NCBI GenBank assembly: GCA_964602895.1
Contig: CAZRTG010000066.1
Span: 1 to 16,352 of the forward strand
DNA: 16,352 nucleotides
Direction of reading: 5' to 3'
Origin: JAWXBM01 sp964602895
Lineage (GTDB): Bacteria > Pseudomonadota > Gammaproteobacteria > Xanthomonadales > SZUA-36
A model generated the notes under the pieces. That model searched no databases. It saw nothing but the letters and a program-made list of their open reading frames with translations, and was not told the origin of the DNA. Below, one piece after another: positions 1 through 7,638 of the stretch. Each line of letters opens with the position of its first letter. Position 1 is the first letter of the stretch. Made by a program: the position numbers and the translations under genes.

Positions 1-54
1 CCTGCGACCTTCGGGTTATGAGCCCGACGAGCTGCCAGACTGCTCCACCCCGCA
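1..54 (-). tRNA. Initiator tRNA-fMet (CAT), 5' part only
   Basis: This is the first 54 bases of an initiator methionine tRNA; the T-arm and 3' acceptor strand lie beyond the window edge (about 23 bases missing if it has the usual 77). Read on the minus strand it shows the acceptor 5' strand TGCGGGG, a D-arm GAGC/GCTC, and an anticodon arm whose loop holds CAT (plus-strand bases 18-20). Two initiator hallmarks are visible: three consecutive G-C pairs in the anticodon stem next to the loop, and an A-U pair at the 11:24 position. The first base is T, where E. coli has C. In related bacteria this tRNA precedes rimP-nusA-infB, so those genes are expected just outside the window (inference). Confidence 0.93.
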
Positions 55-67
55 TCAGCAGCCGGTC

Positions 68-96
68 ATGATATAGAAGCCGGTGAGCCTTTACAA
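68..96 (-). promoter_or_regulatory. Candidate sigma70 promoter for tRNA-fMet
   Basis: On the minus strand a -35 box TTGTAA (91-96) and a -10 box TATCAT (68-73) are separated by exactly 17 bases. They match the consensus at 4 of 6 and 5 of 6 positions. Transcription would start near base 61, about 7 bases before the tRNA 5' end at 54. The stretch after the -10 box (GACCGGC) is G+C rich, as in stringently controlled stable-RNA promoters. It would let the tRNA, and whatever follows it, be transcribed independently of the nuo operon. The call rests on sequence match only. Confidence 0.62.
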
Positions 97-109
97 GGGG
101 TGAACTTAA

Positions 110-138
110 CCGAATTCTGATTCAGATTCAGAATTCGG
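110..138 (-). terminator. Stem-loop after nuoN, weak terminator candidate
   Basis: Two perfect 11-base arms (CCGAATTCTGA and TCAGAATTCGG) surround a 7-base loop, and the structure begins 2 bases after the nuoN stop codon. On the minus strand it is followed by TTAAGTTCACC, which is only a poor T-tract, and the stem is A+T rich. It may therefore be a weak terminator, an mRNA 3'-end stabiliser or a processing site. Its place, between the last nuo gene and the tRNA-fMet promoter, favours a role at the end of the nuo transcript. Confidence 0.5.
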
Positions 139-140
139 AT

Positions 141-1577
141 TCAGGCTATAAAGGCACGAACACAAACAGCAATCAAGGAACTCGAAAAAATTCCCAAGCC
201 CAGCATGAGGATGCCATTGAGGGAAATTACCGCACGAAAGTCTACTGGTGTCGTAATCACGGTTTCCGTTTGTGGCTCGTCAAAATACATCAGCTTGACG
301 ATGCGCAGATAGTAGAACGCACCGACCACTGAAAATATCACAGCCACTATGGCCAACCAGATAAAGCCGGACTCTATGGCAGCCTGGATAACCAGCCATT
401 TGGCAAAAAAGCCCACGAATACAGGTACACCCGCAAACGAAAACATCACCATGGCCATTACGGCAGCAAACCAGCTGTTGCGCCGGTTCAGGCCACGGTA
501 GTCATCCAGGTTTTCTGCTTCTACACCCCGTGAAGACAGCAATATGACCATGCCAAAGGCTGCAGCTGACATCAGGGAATAAACAATCACGTAATACATG
601 GCTGATGAATAGCCCGTCGCGTCACCCGGCAGAAAACCCAGCAGGACGAATCCCATATGCGAAATGGTTGAATAAGCCAGCATGCGCTTGATATTACTCT
701 GGGCTATGGCCGCGACATTGCCCAGAACGATGGACAACAGCGCCAGAACAGCCAGCATTTGTTGCCAATCGGCATGCAAATCACCCAGGGCTGTTTGCAA
801 CAAGCGGAAGGCCATGGCAAAAGCTGCCATTTTAGGAACCGATGAGATGAACAAAGTAATCGCCGCAGGTGCTCCATGATAAACATCAGGTATCCACATA
901 TGGAACGGCACAACACCCAGTTTGAATGCCAGGCCAACAACCAGGAAAGCCAGGCCAAATCCCAGGATCAGATCCATCTCTCCCGGCTGACTGGCTGCCG
1001 CACTGATGGTAGCGAGGTCCAGGCTGCCGGTTGCACCATAGATCATCGACATGCCATACAGCAGCATGCCGGAGGCCATGGCGCCCAGCACAAAGTATTT
1101 CATCGCGGCCTCAGAGCCACGATTGGACTCCCGGTCATAGGCTACCAGCGCATAGGAGGAAAGCGCCAACAACTCCAGACCCAGGTAAATCATCAACAGG
1201 CTGTTGGCCGAAATGAGCAACATGATGCCGAGCAGTGCAAACAGCGACAGGGTGTAAAAATCTGCACGAAACATGTTGAACTGCCGCAGGTAAAACTTGG
1301 CATAGACAAACACAAAACCCAGTATCAGGTAGCTGAACAGCTTCAGCACATCACCCATGGGGTCGCGGATAAAGGCGTCATTGAACGCAAATGCTGCTGT
1401 TTGTCCTGCGCCAGCATAATCGCCACGCAGGGTAATAATCGCCGCAAAAATCAATGTCAGCATGGCCAGCATATGTATGATGCCCTTGCGTTCCGGGCGC
1501 AGAAACAGATCGACAATCAGGATAAAGCAGGTCATGCACAATACCCAGATTTCGGGTGCAGCCAGCTGGAAATTCAT
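141..1577 (-). CDS. nuoN: NADH-quinone oxidoreductase subunit N
   Basis: NuoN is one of the three antiporter-like proton-pumping subunits in the membrane arm of complex I, next to NuoM and the NuoA/J/K group. The protein is 478 aa from the ATG at 1577 and is almost entirely hydrophobic, with about 14 predicted membrane helices. Family-typical charged residues lie within helices: Glu135 (in GLELLAL), Lys219 (in AFKLGVVPFHMW) and Lys249 (in SVPKMAA), equivalent to the functional E133, K217 and K247 of E. coli NuoN. A GTG three codons upstream (1586) keeps the frame open, but the ATG has a GGGGTGG ribosome site 5 bases before it, so I prefer the ATG. It is the last gene of the operon, 36 bases after nuoM, and a stem-loop follows its stop. 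Confidence 0.97.
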   Translation of the reverse strand: MNFQLAAPEIWVLCMTCFILIVDLFLRPERKGIIHMLAMLTLIFAAIITLRGDYAGAGQTAAFAFNDAFIRDPMGDVLKLFSYLILGFVFVYAKFYLRQFNMFRADFYTLSLFALLGIMLLISANSLLMIYLGLELLALSSYALVAYDRESNRGSEAAMKYFVLGAMASGMLLYGMSMIYGATGSLDLATISAAASQPGEMDLILGFGLAFLVVGLAFKLGVVPFHMWIPDVYHGAPAAITLFISSVPKMAAFAMAFRLLQTALGDLHADWQQMLAVLALLSIVLGNVAAIAQSNIKRMLAYSTISHMGFVLLGFLPGDATGYSSAMYYVIVYSLMSAAAFGMVILLSSRGVEAENLDDYRGLNRRNSWFAAVMAMVMFSFAGVPVFVGFFAKWLVIQAAIESGFIWLAIVAVIFSVVGAFYYLRIVKLMYFDEPQTETVITTPVDFRAVISLNGILMLGLGIFSSSLIAVCVRAFIA

Positions 1578-1613
1578 CTTGTCCACCCCAAGTTATTAAA
1601 GCGCATCAGAGCC

Positions 1614-3158
1614 TCACATGCCGGCCGCAGCAGCTTCCGCTACGGGGAGTTTTGATTGATTGATGTGCACCAGCAGGTCGGCAACTGAACTGTGCATCAA
1701 GTCCACCAGTGGAGCAGGCCATAAACCTACCAGCAGTACCGCCAAAGCCAGAATCCCCAGGATAAATCCTTCACGCAGATTGATATCCTTTAATTCTGCA
1801 ACTTCCTTGTTGGCTACCTCACCGAAAATTACACGTTTCACCAGCCACAGACTGTAAGCCGCACCCAATATCAAGGTGGTAGCCACCAGGAAGGCATACC
1901 AGAAGTTGGCCTGGAAAGCGGCGAGAATGACCATGAACTCACCCACGAACCCACTGGTTCCGGGCAGACCCGAATTGGCCATGAAAAAGAACACCACAAA
2001 CATGGCGAACCAGGGCATGGTGGTGGCTACACCACCATAGTCACGAATCATGCGGGTGTGCATGCGGTCATACAACACGCCTATGCAAAGGAACAAGGCA
2101 CCGGAAATCAGGCCGTGAGAAACCATCTGTACCATGGCTCCTTCCATACCCAGCGCTGCACCCTTGGTATCCGGCCCGTGGCGGAGAATGGTAAAACAGA
2201 TAAACAGGCCCAAAGTGACATAACCCATATGGGAAATCGATGAATAGGCAATCAGCTTTTTCATGTCCTCCTGAACCAGTGCCACAAAACAGATGTACAC
2301 CACCGCAATTAAAGACAAAAGAATGATCAGCCAGTCGAGCACCATACTGGCATCCGGAGTAATCGGCAGGCTGAAGCGAATAAAGCCATAGCCACCAATT
2401 TTCAACATGATGGCCGCCAGAATGACGGAACCGCCAGCGGGTGCCTCCACGTGTGCGTCCGGCAACCAGGTATGCACTGGCCACATGGGGATTTTCACCG
2501 AGAATGCCGCCAGGAAGCCCAGGAACAACCAGGTTTGGGTTGTCAGCCCCAGCGGATAATGATGCCACTCCAGAATCGACCAGGTACCCGAATCTATATA
2601 CAGGTAAATCAACCCGATCAGCATGAATATGGAGCCAAGGAATGTGTAAAGGAAAAACTTGATGGTCGCGTAGACGCGACGCGGTCCACCCCACATGCCG
2701 ATCACCAGAAACATGGGTATCAGCATGGCTTCGAAAAATACGTAAAACAGCATGCCGTCAAGCGCAGCGAACACGCCAATCATCACACCTTCCATGATCA
2801 GGAAGGCTGCCATGTACTGGTTGACTTTCTTGCGTATCACTTCCCATGCGGATATCACCACCAACACACCAAAAAAAGTGGTCAACAGGATCAGCGGTAC
2901 CGAAAAACCGTCAACTCCGAGAAAATAGTTAATGTCAAAAGACTCAATCCAGGGATGGTTTTCGACAAACTGCATCTGTGACGTATCGCGATCGAACGCG
3001 GTAAACAGCTTCAGGCTGAGTACAAAAGTCAGGCCGGACACCAGCAATGCCAACAAACGTGATTGTGCTGCGCGCTGACTGCCCAGTGCAGCGACCAGGC
3101 CGCCACCGACTATGGGAATCCAGATCAGCAGACTAAGAACGGGCCATTGAGTTTCCAT
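1614..3158 (-). CDS. nuoM: NADH-quinone oxidoreductase subunit M
   Basis: NuoM is the middle antiporter-like proton channel of the complex I membrane arm, lying between NuoL and NuoN. The protein is 514 aa, close to the usual size, with about 14 predicted membrane helices. The proton-path residues are visible: Glu143 (in FFEAMLIP), Lys222 (in FSVKIPMWPVHTWLPDAH), Lys253 (in MLKIGGYG) and Glu407 (in GFVGEF), matching E. coli NuoM E144, K234, K265 and E407. The ATG is preceded by GGGG about 7 bases upstream and lies 15 bases after the nuoL stop. The gene is intact. Similarity to NuoL and NuoN is expected, but length and the HTWLPDAHVEAP motif identify it as NuoM. Confidence 0.98.
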   Translation of the reverse strand: METQWPVLSLLIWIPIVGGGLVAALGSQRAAQSRLLALLVSGLTFVLSLKLFTAFDRDTSQMQFVENHPWIESFDINYFLGVDGFSVPLILLTTFFGVLVVISAWEVIRKKVNQYMAAFLIMEGVMIGVFAALDGMLFYVFFEAMLIPMFLVIGMWGGPRRVYATIKFFLYTFLGSIFMLIGLIYLYIDSGTWSILEWHHYPLGLTTQTWLFLGFLAAFSVKIPMWPVHTWLPDAHVEAPAGGSVILAAIMLKIGGYGFIRFSLPITPDASMVLDWLIILLSLIAVVYICFVALVQEDMKKLIAYSSISHMGYVTLGLFICFTILRHGPDTKGAALGMEGAMVQMVSHGLISGALFLCIGVLYDRMHTRMIRDYGGVATTMPWFAMFVVFFFMANSGLPGTSGFVGEFMVILAAFQANFWYAFLVATTLILGAAYSLWLVKRVIFGEVANKEVAELKDINLREGFILGILALAVLLVGLWPAPLVDLMHSSVADLLVHINQSKLPVAEAAAAGM

Positions 3159-3173
3159 GTCAGTCCCCGTCCC

Positions 3174-5168
3174 TTAAGCCAGCACAACCCAGACTGCCAG
3201 AATGACAATCAGGCCTATGATCATGGCAAATGCATATTGAAACAGATAGCCGCTTTGCAACTGACGCAAACGCTGGGCCAACACACCTACGGTTTTGGCA
3301 GAGCCATTGACCAGCAAGCCATCGATCAAACCATCGTCGATTTTCTGCCATAACTGATTGCCGAAATCTATGATTCCGCGCACAAACACCAGTTGATTGA
3401 ATTCATCCCAGTAGTATTTGTTGAACAGGATGCGGTGCAATTGAGGCAGTCGCTTTTGAATCACCGGCGCCAGTGACGGACGCACATAGTAAATCAAGGT
3501 AGCCAATACAAAACCACCCACCGTCAGCCAGAAGGGCAAAGTCGAGGGTGCGTGCATGGCCATGGCCAATGCACCATGGAAATGATGCGCCAATTCAGCG
3601 ATTACATCATTCTGCGGCAGAACCGTGATGGCATCTGACAGCCATGGGCCGAATATGACCGGTTGTATGGTGAAATAACCGATCACAACTGACGGGATGG
3701 CCAAAAGAATCAAGGGAATGGTGACCACCGCGGGTGATTCATGCGGCTTGTGTTGCAGCACGCCGGCCGGCGGGTGATCACCGGCATGATGATCAACCAC
3801 GTAGCGCGGCTGCTTGTGAAACACCAGGTACAGCAGACGGAAACTGTATAAGGCGGTCACCAACACACCCAAGACAACGCCCCAATAGGCGACCGAGCTA
3901 CCGAATCGGGTGGACTCGGCTACGGCTTCAATAATGATGTCTTTCGAATAAAAGCCGGAGAAAAATGGCACCCCTGCCAGCGCCAGCGTACCTATCCAGG
4001 CCGTCAGCCAGGTGATGGGCATCTGTTTGCGCAAGCCGCCCATGAACCGCATGTCCTGCTGATGATGCAAGGCGATGATCACGGAGCCCGCACACAGGAA
4101 CAGCAGCGCTTTGAAAAAGGCATGTGTCATCAGGTGGAAAATGGCTGCTGAGTAGGCCGAGACACCCAGCGCTACCGTCATATAACCCAGTTGTGACAGG
4201 GTTGAATAGGCGATCACCCGTTTGATATCGTTTTGTACAATACCGATCAGGCCCATAGCCAGCGCGGTGAATGTTCCGATCAACATCACAAAACTGAGCG
4301 CCGCATCGCTGTATTCAAACAGGGGCGACATACGGGCCACCATAAAGATGCCGGCGGTAACCATGGTAGCCGCATGAATCAAGGCAGAAATCGGCGTTGG
4401 GCCTTCCATGGAATCCGGCAGCCAGACATGCAGCGGAGCCTGTGCCGACTTACCCATGGCGCCAATGAACAGGCAGATGCATATGACGGTAATCAACTGC
4501 CAGTCCATGCCCGGAATGATGCTGATGGTTTGACCGACGATGTCGGGGGCCTGGGCAAATACTTCGGTGTAGTTCAGCGAACCGGTGGCATACAACACCG
4601 CTGCAATTCCCAGTATAAAACCGAAATCACCCACGCGATTGACCAGAAAGGCCTTGAGGCCTGCAAATACAGCCGATTCGCGATTGAACCAGAAACCAAT
4701 CAGCAGATAGGACACCAGGCCTACCGCTTCCCAGCCAAAGAAAAGCTGCATGAAGTTGTTGGCCATGACCAACATCAACATCGAAAAGGTAAACAGTGCA
4801 ATGTAGCTGAAAAAGCGCTGGTAGCCCGGGTCTTCAGCCATGTATCCAATCGTGTAGATGTGCACCATCAGCGATACGAAGGTCACCACGCACATCATCA
4901 GCGTGGTCAGGTGATCCACCAGGAAGCCTACTTCAAAGCGGATTCCATCCGAAATCATCCAGGTATAAACACTGTAATTGACCGTTTCCAAACCCTGGAA
5001 TACCTGTTGGTACAGCACCCAGGATGACAGGAAAAACGATGCGCCCACGCCCAATATGGCGATCCAGTGTGATCCGGACCGGCCTACCTGCGCACGAAGC
5101 AAACCGGCAACCAGCGCGGCTGCCAAAGGCAGTAGAGGAATCAACAGTAGTGTGGTTTGCAGCCCCAT
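3174..5168 (-). CDS. nuoL: NADH-quinone oxidoreductase subunit L
   Basis: NuoL is the distal proton-pumping subunit of complex I, and its long C-terminal lateral helix braces NuoM and NuoN. The protein is 664 aa, somewhat longer than E. coli NuoL (613 aa). Visible family residues are Glu147 (in FGWEAVG), Lys240 (in GAMGKSAQAPLHVWLPD), His265 (in IHAATMVTAG), His349 and Lys353 (in THAFFKALLF) and Lys409 (in FYSKD). A hydrophilic His-rich stretch near residues 440-470 precedes HESP, and a second His-rich loop follows. The last ~100 residues hold the amphipathic region and a final membrane helix. The start ATG comes 1 base after the nuoK stop and has AAGGG 5 bases upstream, so translation is probably coupled to nuoK. 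Confidence 0.98.
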   Translation of the reverse strand: MGLQTTLLLIPLLPLAAALVAGLLRAQVGRSGSHWIAILGVGASFFLSSWVLYQQVFQGLETVNYSVYTWMISDGIRFEVGFLVDHLTTLMMCVVTFVSLMVHIYTIGYMAEDPGYQRFFSYIALFTFSMLMLVMANNFMQLFFGWEAVGLVSYLLIGFWFNRESAVFAGLKAFLVNRVGDFGFILGIAAVLYATGSLNYTEVFAQAPDIVGQTISIIPGMDWQLITVICICLFIGAMGKSAQAPLHVWLPDSMEGPTPISALIHAATMVTAGIFMVARMSPLFEYSDAALSFVMLIGTFTALAMGLIGIVQNDIKRVIAYSTLSQLGYMTVALGVSAYSAAIFHLMTHAFFKALLFLCAGSVIIALHHQQDMRFMGGLRKQMPITWLTAWIGTLALAGVPFFSGFYSKDIIIEAVAESTRFGSSVAYWGVVLGVLVTALYSFRLLYLVFHKQPRYVVDHHAGDHPPAGVLQHKPHESPAVVTIPLILLAIPSVVIGYFTIQPVIFGPWLSDAITVLPQNDVIAELAHHFHGALAMAMHAPSTLPFWLTVGGFVLATLIYYVRPSLAPVIQKRLPQLHRILFNKYYWDEFNQLVFVRGIIDFGNQLWQKIDDGLIDGLLVNGSAKTVGVLAQRLRQLQSGYLFQYAFAMIIGLIVILAVWVVLA

Positions 5169-5169
5169 G

Positions 5170-5475
5170 TCAGCCCTTCAAGTCATCAAGATCAGATACA
5201 TTGATGGTGCCGCGATTACGGAACAACACCACAAGGATAGCCAGCCCTATGGCAGCCTCAGCTGCGGCGACCGTGAGGATAAAAAACACAAATACCTGGC
5301 CGTCCAGATTGCCGATAAAACGTGAAAAAGCCACGAAGTTCATATTCACCGACAACAGCATCAACTCGATACACATCAACAGTAGAATGACATTTTTGCG
5401 ATTGATGAATATGCCCGCCATGCTCAGACAGAACAGGATGGCGCCCAGGGTGAGAAAATGTACCAAGGTCAACAT
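5170..5475 (-). CDS. nuoK: NADH-quinone oxidoreductase subunit K
   Basis: NuoK is a small membrane subunit (101 aa, three predicted helices) of complex I, homologous to MrpC and mitochondrial ND4L. It helps join the quinone site to the antiporter-like pumps. The two membrane glutamates needed for activity in E. coli (E36 and E72) are present as Glu37 (in CIELMLLSVN) and Glu73 (in AAAEAAIGLAI). The length is normal. The ATG follows the nuoJ stop by 3 bases and has GAGGA 6 bases upstream, partly inside the end of nuoJ, so the two are likely translationally coupled. Confidence 0.98.
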   Translation of the reverse strand: MLTLVHFLTLGAILFCLSMAGIFINRKNVILLLMCIELMLLSVNMNFVAFSRFIGNLDGQVFVFFILTVAAAEAAIGLAILVVLFRNRGTINVSDLDDLKG

Positions 5476-5478
5476 GGC

Positions 5479-6102
5479 TTATCCTCGCTTGTCCTGACGT
5501 GGTTCGGATTTCATCCTGACCAGGCGAACACGTTCATCGGGCCTCACCAACACCTGGCGTGATGGATTTTGCATTTTGGCGCCTGTACGTTGCGGCCTCA
5601 AAGTCAGGGCAATCGCTGCAATAATGGCAACCAGCAAGATCAAACCGGCTATTTCGAAAGGCAACAGATATTGGGTATAAAGCAGTTCACCCAGCGCCCT
5701 GGAATTGCTGAATCCTGCCGGGTTCGGACTGGGCACCGGAAAAGCCGAAGCATCGAAACGGCCACTGGCCCAGATCACCAGCATGAACTCCAGTGCCATC
5801 AAAGCAGCAATAAACAACCCGACCGGCAAATATCTGATAAAACCTTCATTGATTGATGCGAGGTTGATGTCCAGCATCATGACAACAAACAGGAACAGCA
5901 CCATGACCGCACCGACATACACCAGCACCAGAATGATGGCCAGGAACTCCGCTTCCAGCAGCATCCAGATTACGGCGCAACTGAAGAAGGCCAGCACCAG
6001 GAACAAGGCGGCATATACCGGATTGCGCACGGAGATCACCATCACCGCAGCACCAATGAGTATCAGTGAAAAAAAGTAAAAAACAATTTCTATAATCGGC
6101 AT
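5479..6102 (-). CDS. nuoJ: NADH-quinone oxidoreductase subunit J
   Basis: NuoJ is a membrane subunit of complex I (ND6 homologue) whose third helix takes part in coupling quinone reduction to proton pumping. From the ATG at 6102 it has 207 aa. It has five predicted helices, including the conserved segment VGAVMVLFLFVVMML (about 63-77), and a basic, hydrophilic C-terminal tail from about residue 169. The reading frame is open 63 bases further upstream, inside nuoI, but the family N-terminus (MPIIEIVFYFFS here) fits the start at 6102. The gap after the nuoI stop is 13 bases. The ribosome site before it (GGCGGAT) is mediocre. Confidence 0.97.
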   Translation of the reverse strand: MPIIEIVFYFFSLILIGAAVMVISVRNPVYAALFLVLAFFSCAVIWMLLEAEFLAIILVLVYVGAVMVLFLFVVMMLDINLASINEGFIRYLPVGLFIAALMALEFMLVIWASGRFDASAFPVPSPNPAGFSNSRALGELLYTQYLLPFEIAGLILLVAIIAAIALTLRPQRTGAKMQNPSRQVLVRPDERVRLVRMKSEPRQDKRG

Positions 6103-6115
6103 GTTCTTGATCCGC

Positions 6116-6604
6116 CTAGCGATAGGCCGCGTCTTGCCGACGATTCTCGGCAATGCTGGCTTCAAATCGATCGCCGATGGCGAGTAACTGTTCTTTGGTC
6201 ATGATCTGTTCACCGCGGTTTTCGAAGTGGTATTCCAATATGTCGGTTTCAACGATTGAATCTACCGGACAGGACTCTTCACAGAAGCCGCAATAAATGC
6301 ATTTGAACAGGTCAATGTCGTAGCGCGTGGTGCGTCGCGTACCATCCTCCCTTTGTGTTGAGTCAATGGTGATCGCCAACGCAGGACATACGGCCTCACA
6401 CAACTTGCAGGCGATGCAACGTTCCTCACCATTGGGATAACGGCGCAAGGCATGCAAACCCCGGAAACGATTGGACTTGGGTGTCTTCTCTTCCGGATAG
6501 TTAATGGTGAATTTCGGCCTGAAAAAATATTTGATGGTCACGTACAGACCGATGAACAATTCCAACAACATCAGGCTCTTCAGGTATCGAGTGACGGCAT
6601 TCAT
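6116..6604 (-). CDS. nuoI: NADH-quinone oxidoreductase subunit I
   Basis: NuoI is the peripheral-arm ferredoxin-like subunit (TYKY/Nqo9 homologue) that carries electrons through clusters N6a and N6b towards NuoB. The protein is 162 aa. Two classical 4Fe-4S motifs are complete: Cys63, 66, 69 and 73 (in CIACKLCEAVCP), and Cys102, 105, 108 and 112 (in CIYCGFCEESCP). An N-terminal amphipathic or hydrophobic helix (about 10-28) would anchor it to the membrane. The start at 6604 is chosen because a strong GAGGAG lies 7 bases upstream and it is 2 bases after the nuoH stop; the longer open frame to 6664 overlaps nuoH and looks unlike the family. Confidence 0.98.
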   Translation of the reverse strand: MNAVTRYLKSLMLLELFIGLYVTIKYFFRPKFTINYPEEKTPKSNRFRGLHALRRYPNGEERCIACKLCEAVCPALAITIDSTQREDGTRRTTRYDIDLFKCIYCGFCEESCPVDSIVETDILEYHFENRGEQIMTKEQLLAIGDRFEASIAENRRQDAAYR

Positions 6605-6606
6605 GG

Positions 6607-7638
6607 TCAGGCTCCTCGGGTTACCAGGCCAAATACGGAAAACACAGCGGCAACCAATACCCAAACGATGGTAATGGGTACAAATACCTTCCAGCCCAGG
6701 CGCATGATCTGGTCATATCGGTAACGAGGGAAAGTTGCGCGCCACCAAAGGAACAGGAACATGAAGAAGACCGTCTTGGCGAGGAACCAGAATATACTGC
6801 CCTGCCCCAAAATCGTGTCGCCAAGGTAAGGAATGCCCTGGAAAGGCGACAACCAACCGCCAGCAAACATGATTGCGGTCAGCGAGGATATCAGGATCAT
6901 ATTGGCATATTCAGCCAGGAAGAAAACCGCAAAAGCCGCACCGGAATACTCAACGTGAAAACCGGCAACAATTTCGGATTCGCCTTCGGCAACGTCAAAC
7001 GGTGCGCGGTTGGTTTCCGCTACGCCGGAAATCAGATAGACCACAAACAAAGGCAACAGCGGTAGCCAGAACCAGTCCAGCACACTGCCCTGCTGTGCAA
7101 GCACTATGGCACTCAAATTCAGGCTGCCTGCAAGGATCAACACACCCACCAGAGCAAAGCCCATGGCGATTTCGTAGGAAACCATCTGTGCAGCCGAACG
7201 CATGGCGCCCAGGAATGCATATTTGGAATTCGAAGCCCAACCGGCAATGATCAGACCGTAAACACCCATGGAAGACAGGGCCAGGACATAGATCAGGCCG
7301 GCATCCACATCTGCCAGCACCATTTTGTCGTCAAAAGGAATGACCGCCCAGATGGCAAATGCGGGTGCCAATGAAAGTACCGGCGCCAGCACAAACAGGA
7401 ATTTGTTGGCATTGGCCGGCAGTATGATTTCTTTAAGCAGCAGTTTGAAAACGTCAGCAAACGGCTGGAGCAAGCCCAAAGGTCCGATACGGTTCGGCCC
7501 GCGGCGAACCTGCATATAGCCGATTACCTTACGCTCGAAGTAGGTGTAATAAGCAACCGCAAGGATCAGTGGGATAACGATCGCCAGTATCTTCAACAGC
7601 AGGATGACCATGTAAACCGCCTGATCGAAGAAAGACAT
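6607..7638 (-). CDS. nuoH: NADH-quinone oxidoreductase subunit H
   Basis: NuoH (ND1 homologue) is the membrane subunit that forms much of the quinone-binding chamber together with NuoB and NuoD. The protein is 343 aa with about eight predicted helices. Conserved stretches include YFERKVIGYMQVRRGPNRIG (33-52, with Glu35), GAMRSAAQMVSYEIAMGF (about 144-161) and the acidic quinone-side loop ETNRAPFDVAEGESEIVAGF (208-227). The start at 7638 overlaps the nuoG stop by one base (TGATG) and has a strong GGAGG 7 bases upstream. The frame stays open for 57 more bases inside nuoG, but that extension does not look like the family. Confidence 0.98.
   Translation of the reverse strand: MSFFDQAVYMVILLLKILAIVIPLILAVAYYTYFERKVIGYMQVRRGPNRIGPLGLLQPFADVFKLLLKEIILPANANKFLFVLAPVLSLAPAFAIWAVIPFDDKMVLADVDAGLIYVLALSSMGVYGLIIAGWASNSKYAFLGAMRSAAQMVSYEIAMGFALVGVLILAGSLNLSAIVLAQQGSVLDWFWLPLLPLFVVYLISGVAETNRAPFDVAEGESEIVAGFHVEYSGAAFAVFFLAEYANMILISSLTAIMFAGGWLSPFQGIPYLGDTILGQGSIFWFLAKTVFFMFLFLWWRATFPRYRYDQIMRLGWKVFVPITIVWVLVAAVFSVFGLVTRGA

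Noticed and set aside
876..1655. Plus-strand open frame of 259 aa
   Set aside because: It lies opposite nuoN and the end of nuoM, is rich in His, Gln and Arg as expected for an antisense shadow, and matches no family I know.
2068..2694. Second minus-strand frame of 208 aa within nuoM
   Set aside because: It is an alternative frame of an intact gene; there is no sign of a frameshift, since the NuoM frame is continuous from start to stop.
3727..3850. His-rich stretch in NuoL as a possible novel metal site
   Set aside because: From memory, loops ending in HxxHESP are common in ordinary NuoL proteins, so nothing suggests a new function.
4233..5027. Plus-strand open frame of 264 aa
   Set aside because: It is antisense to nuoL and its composition (His/Gln/Arg rich, low hydrophobicity) is that of a reverse-strand shadow of a membrane protein.
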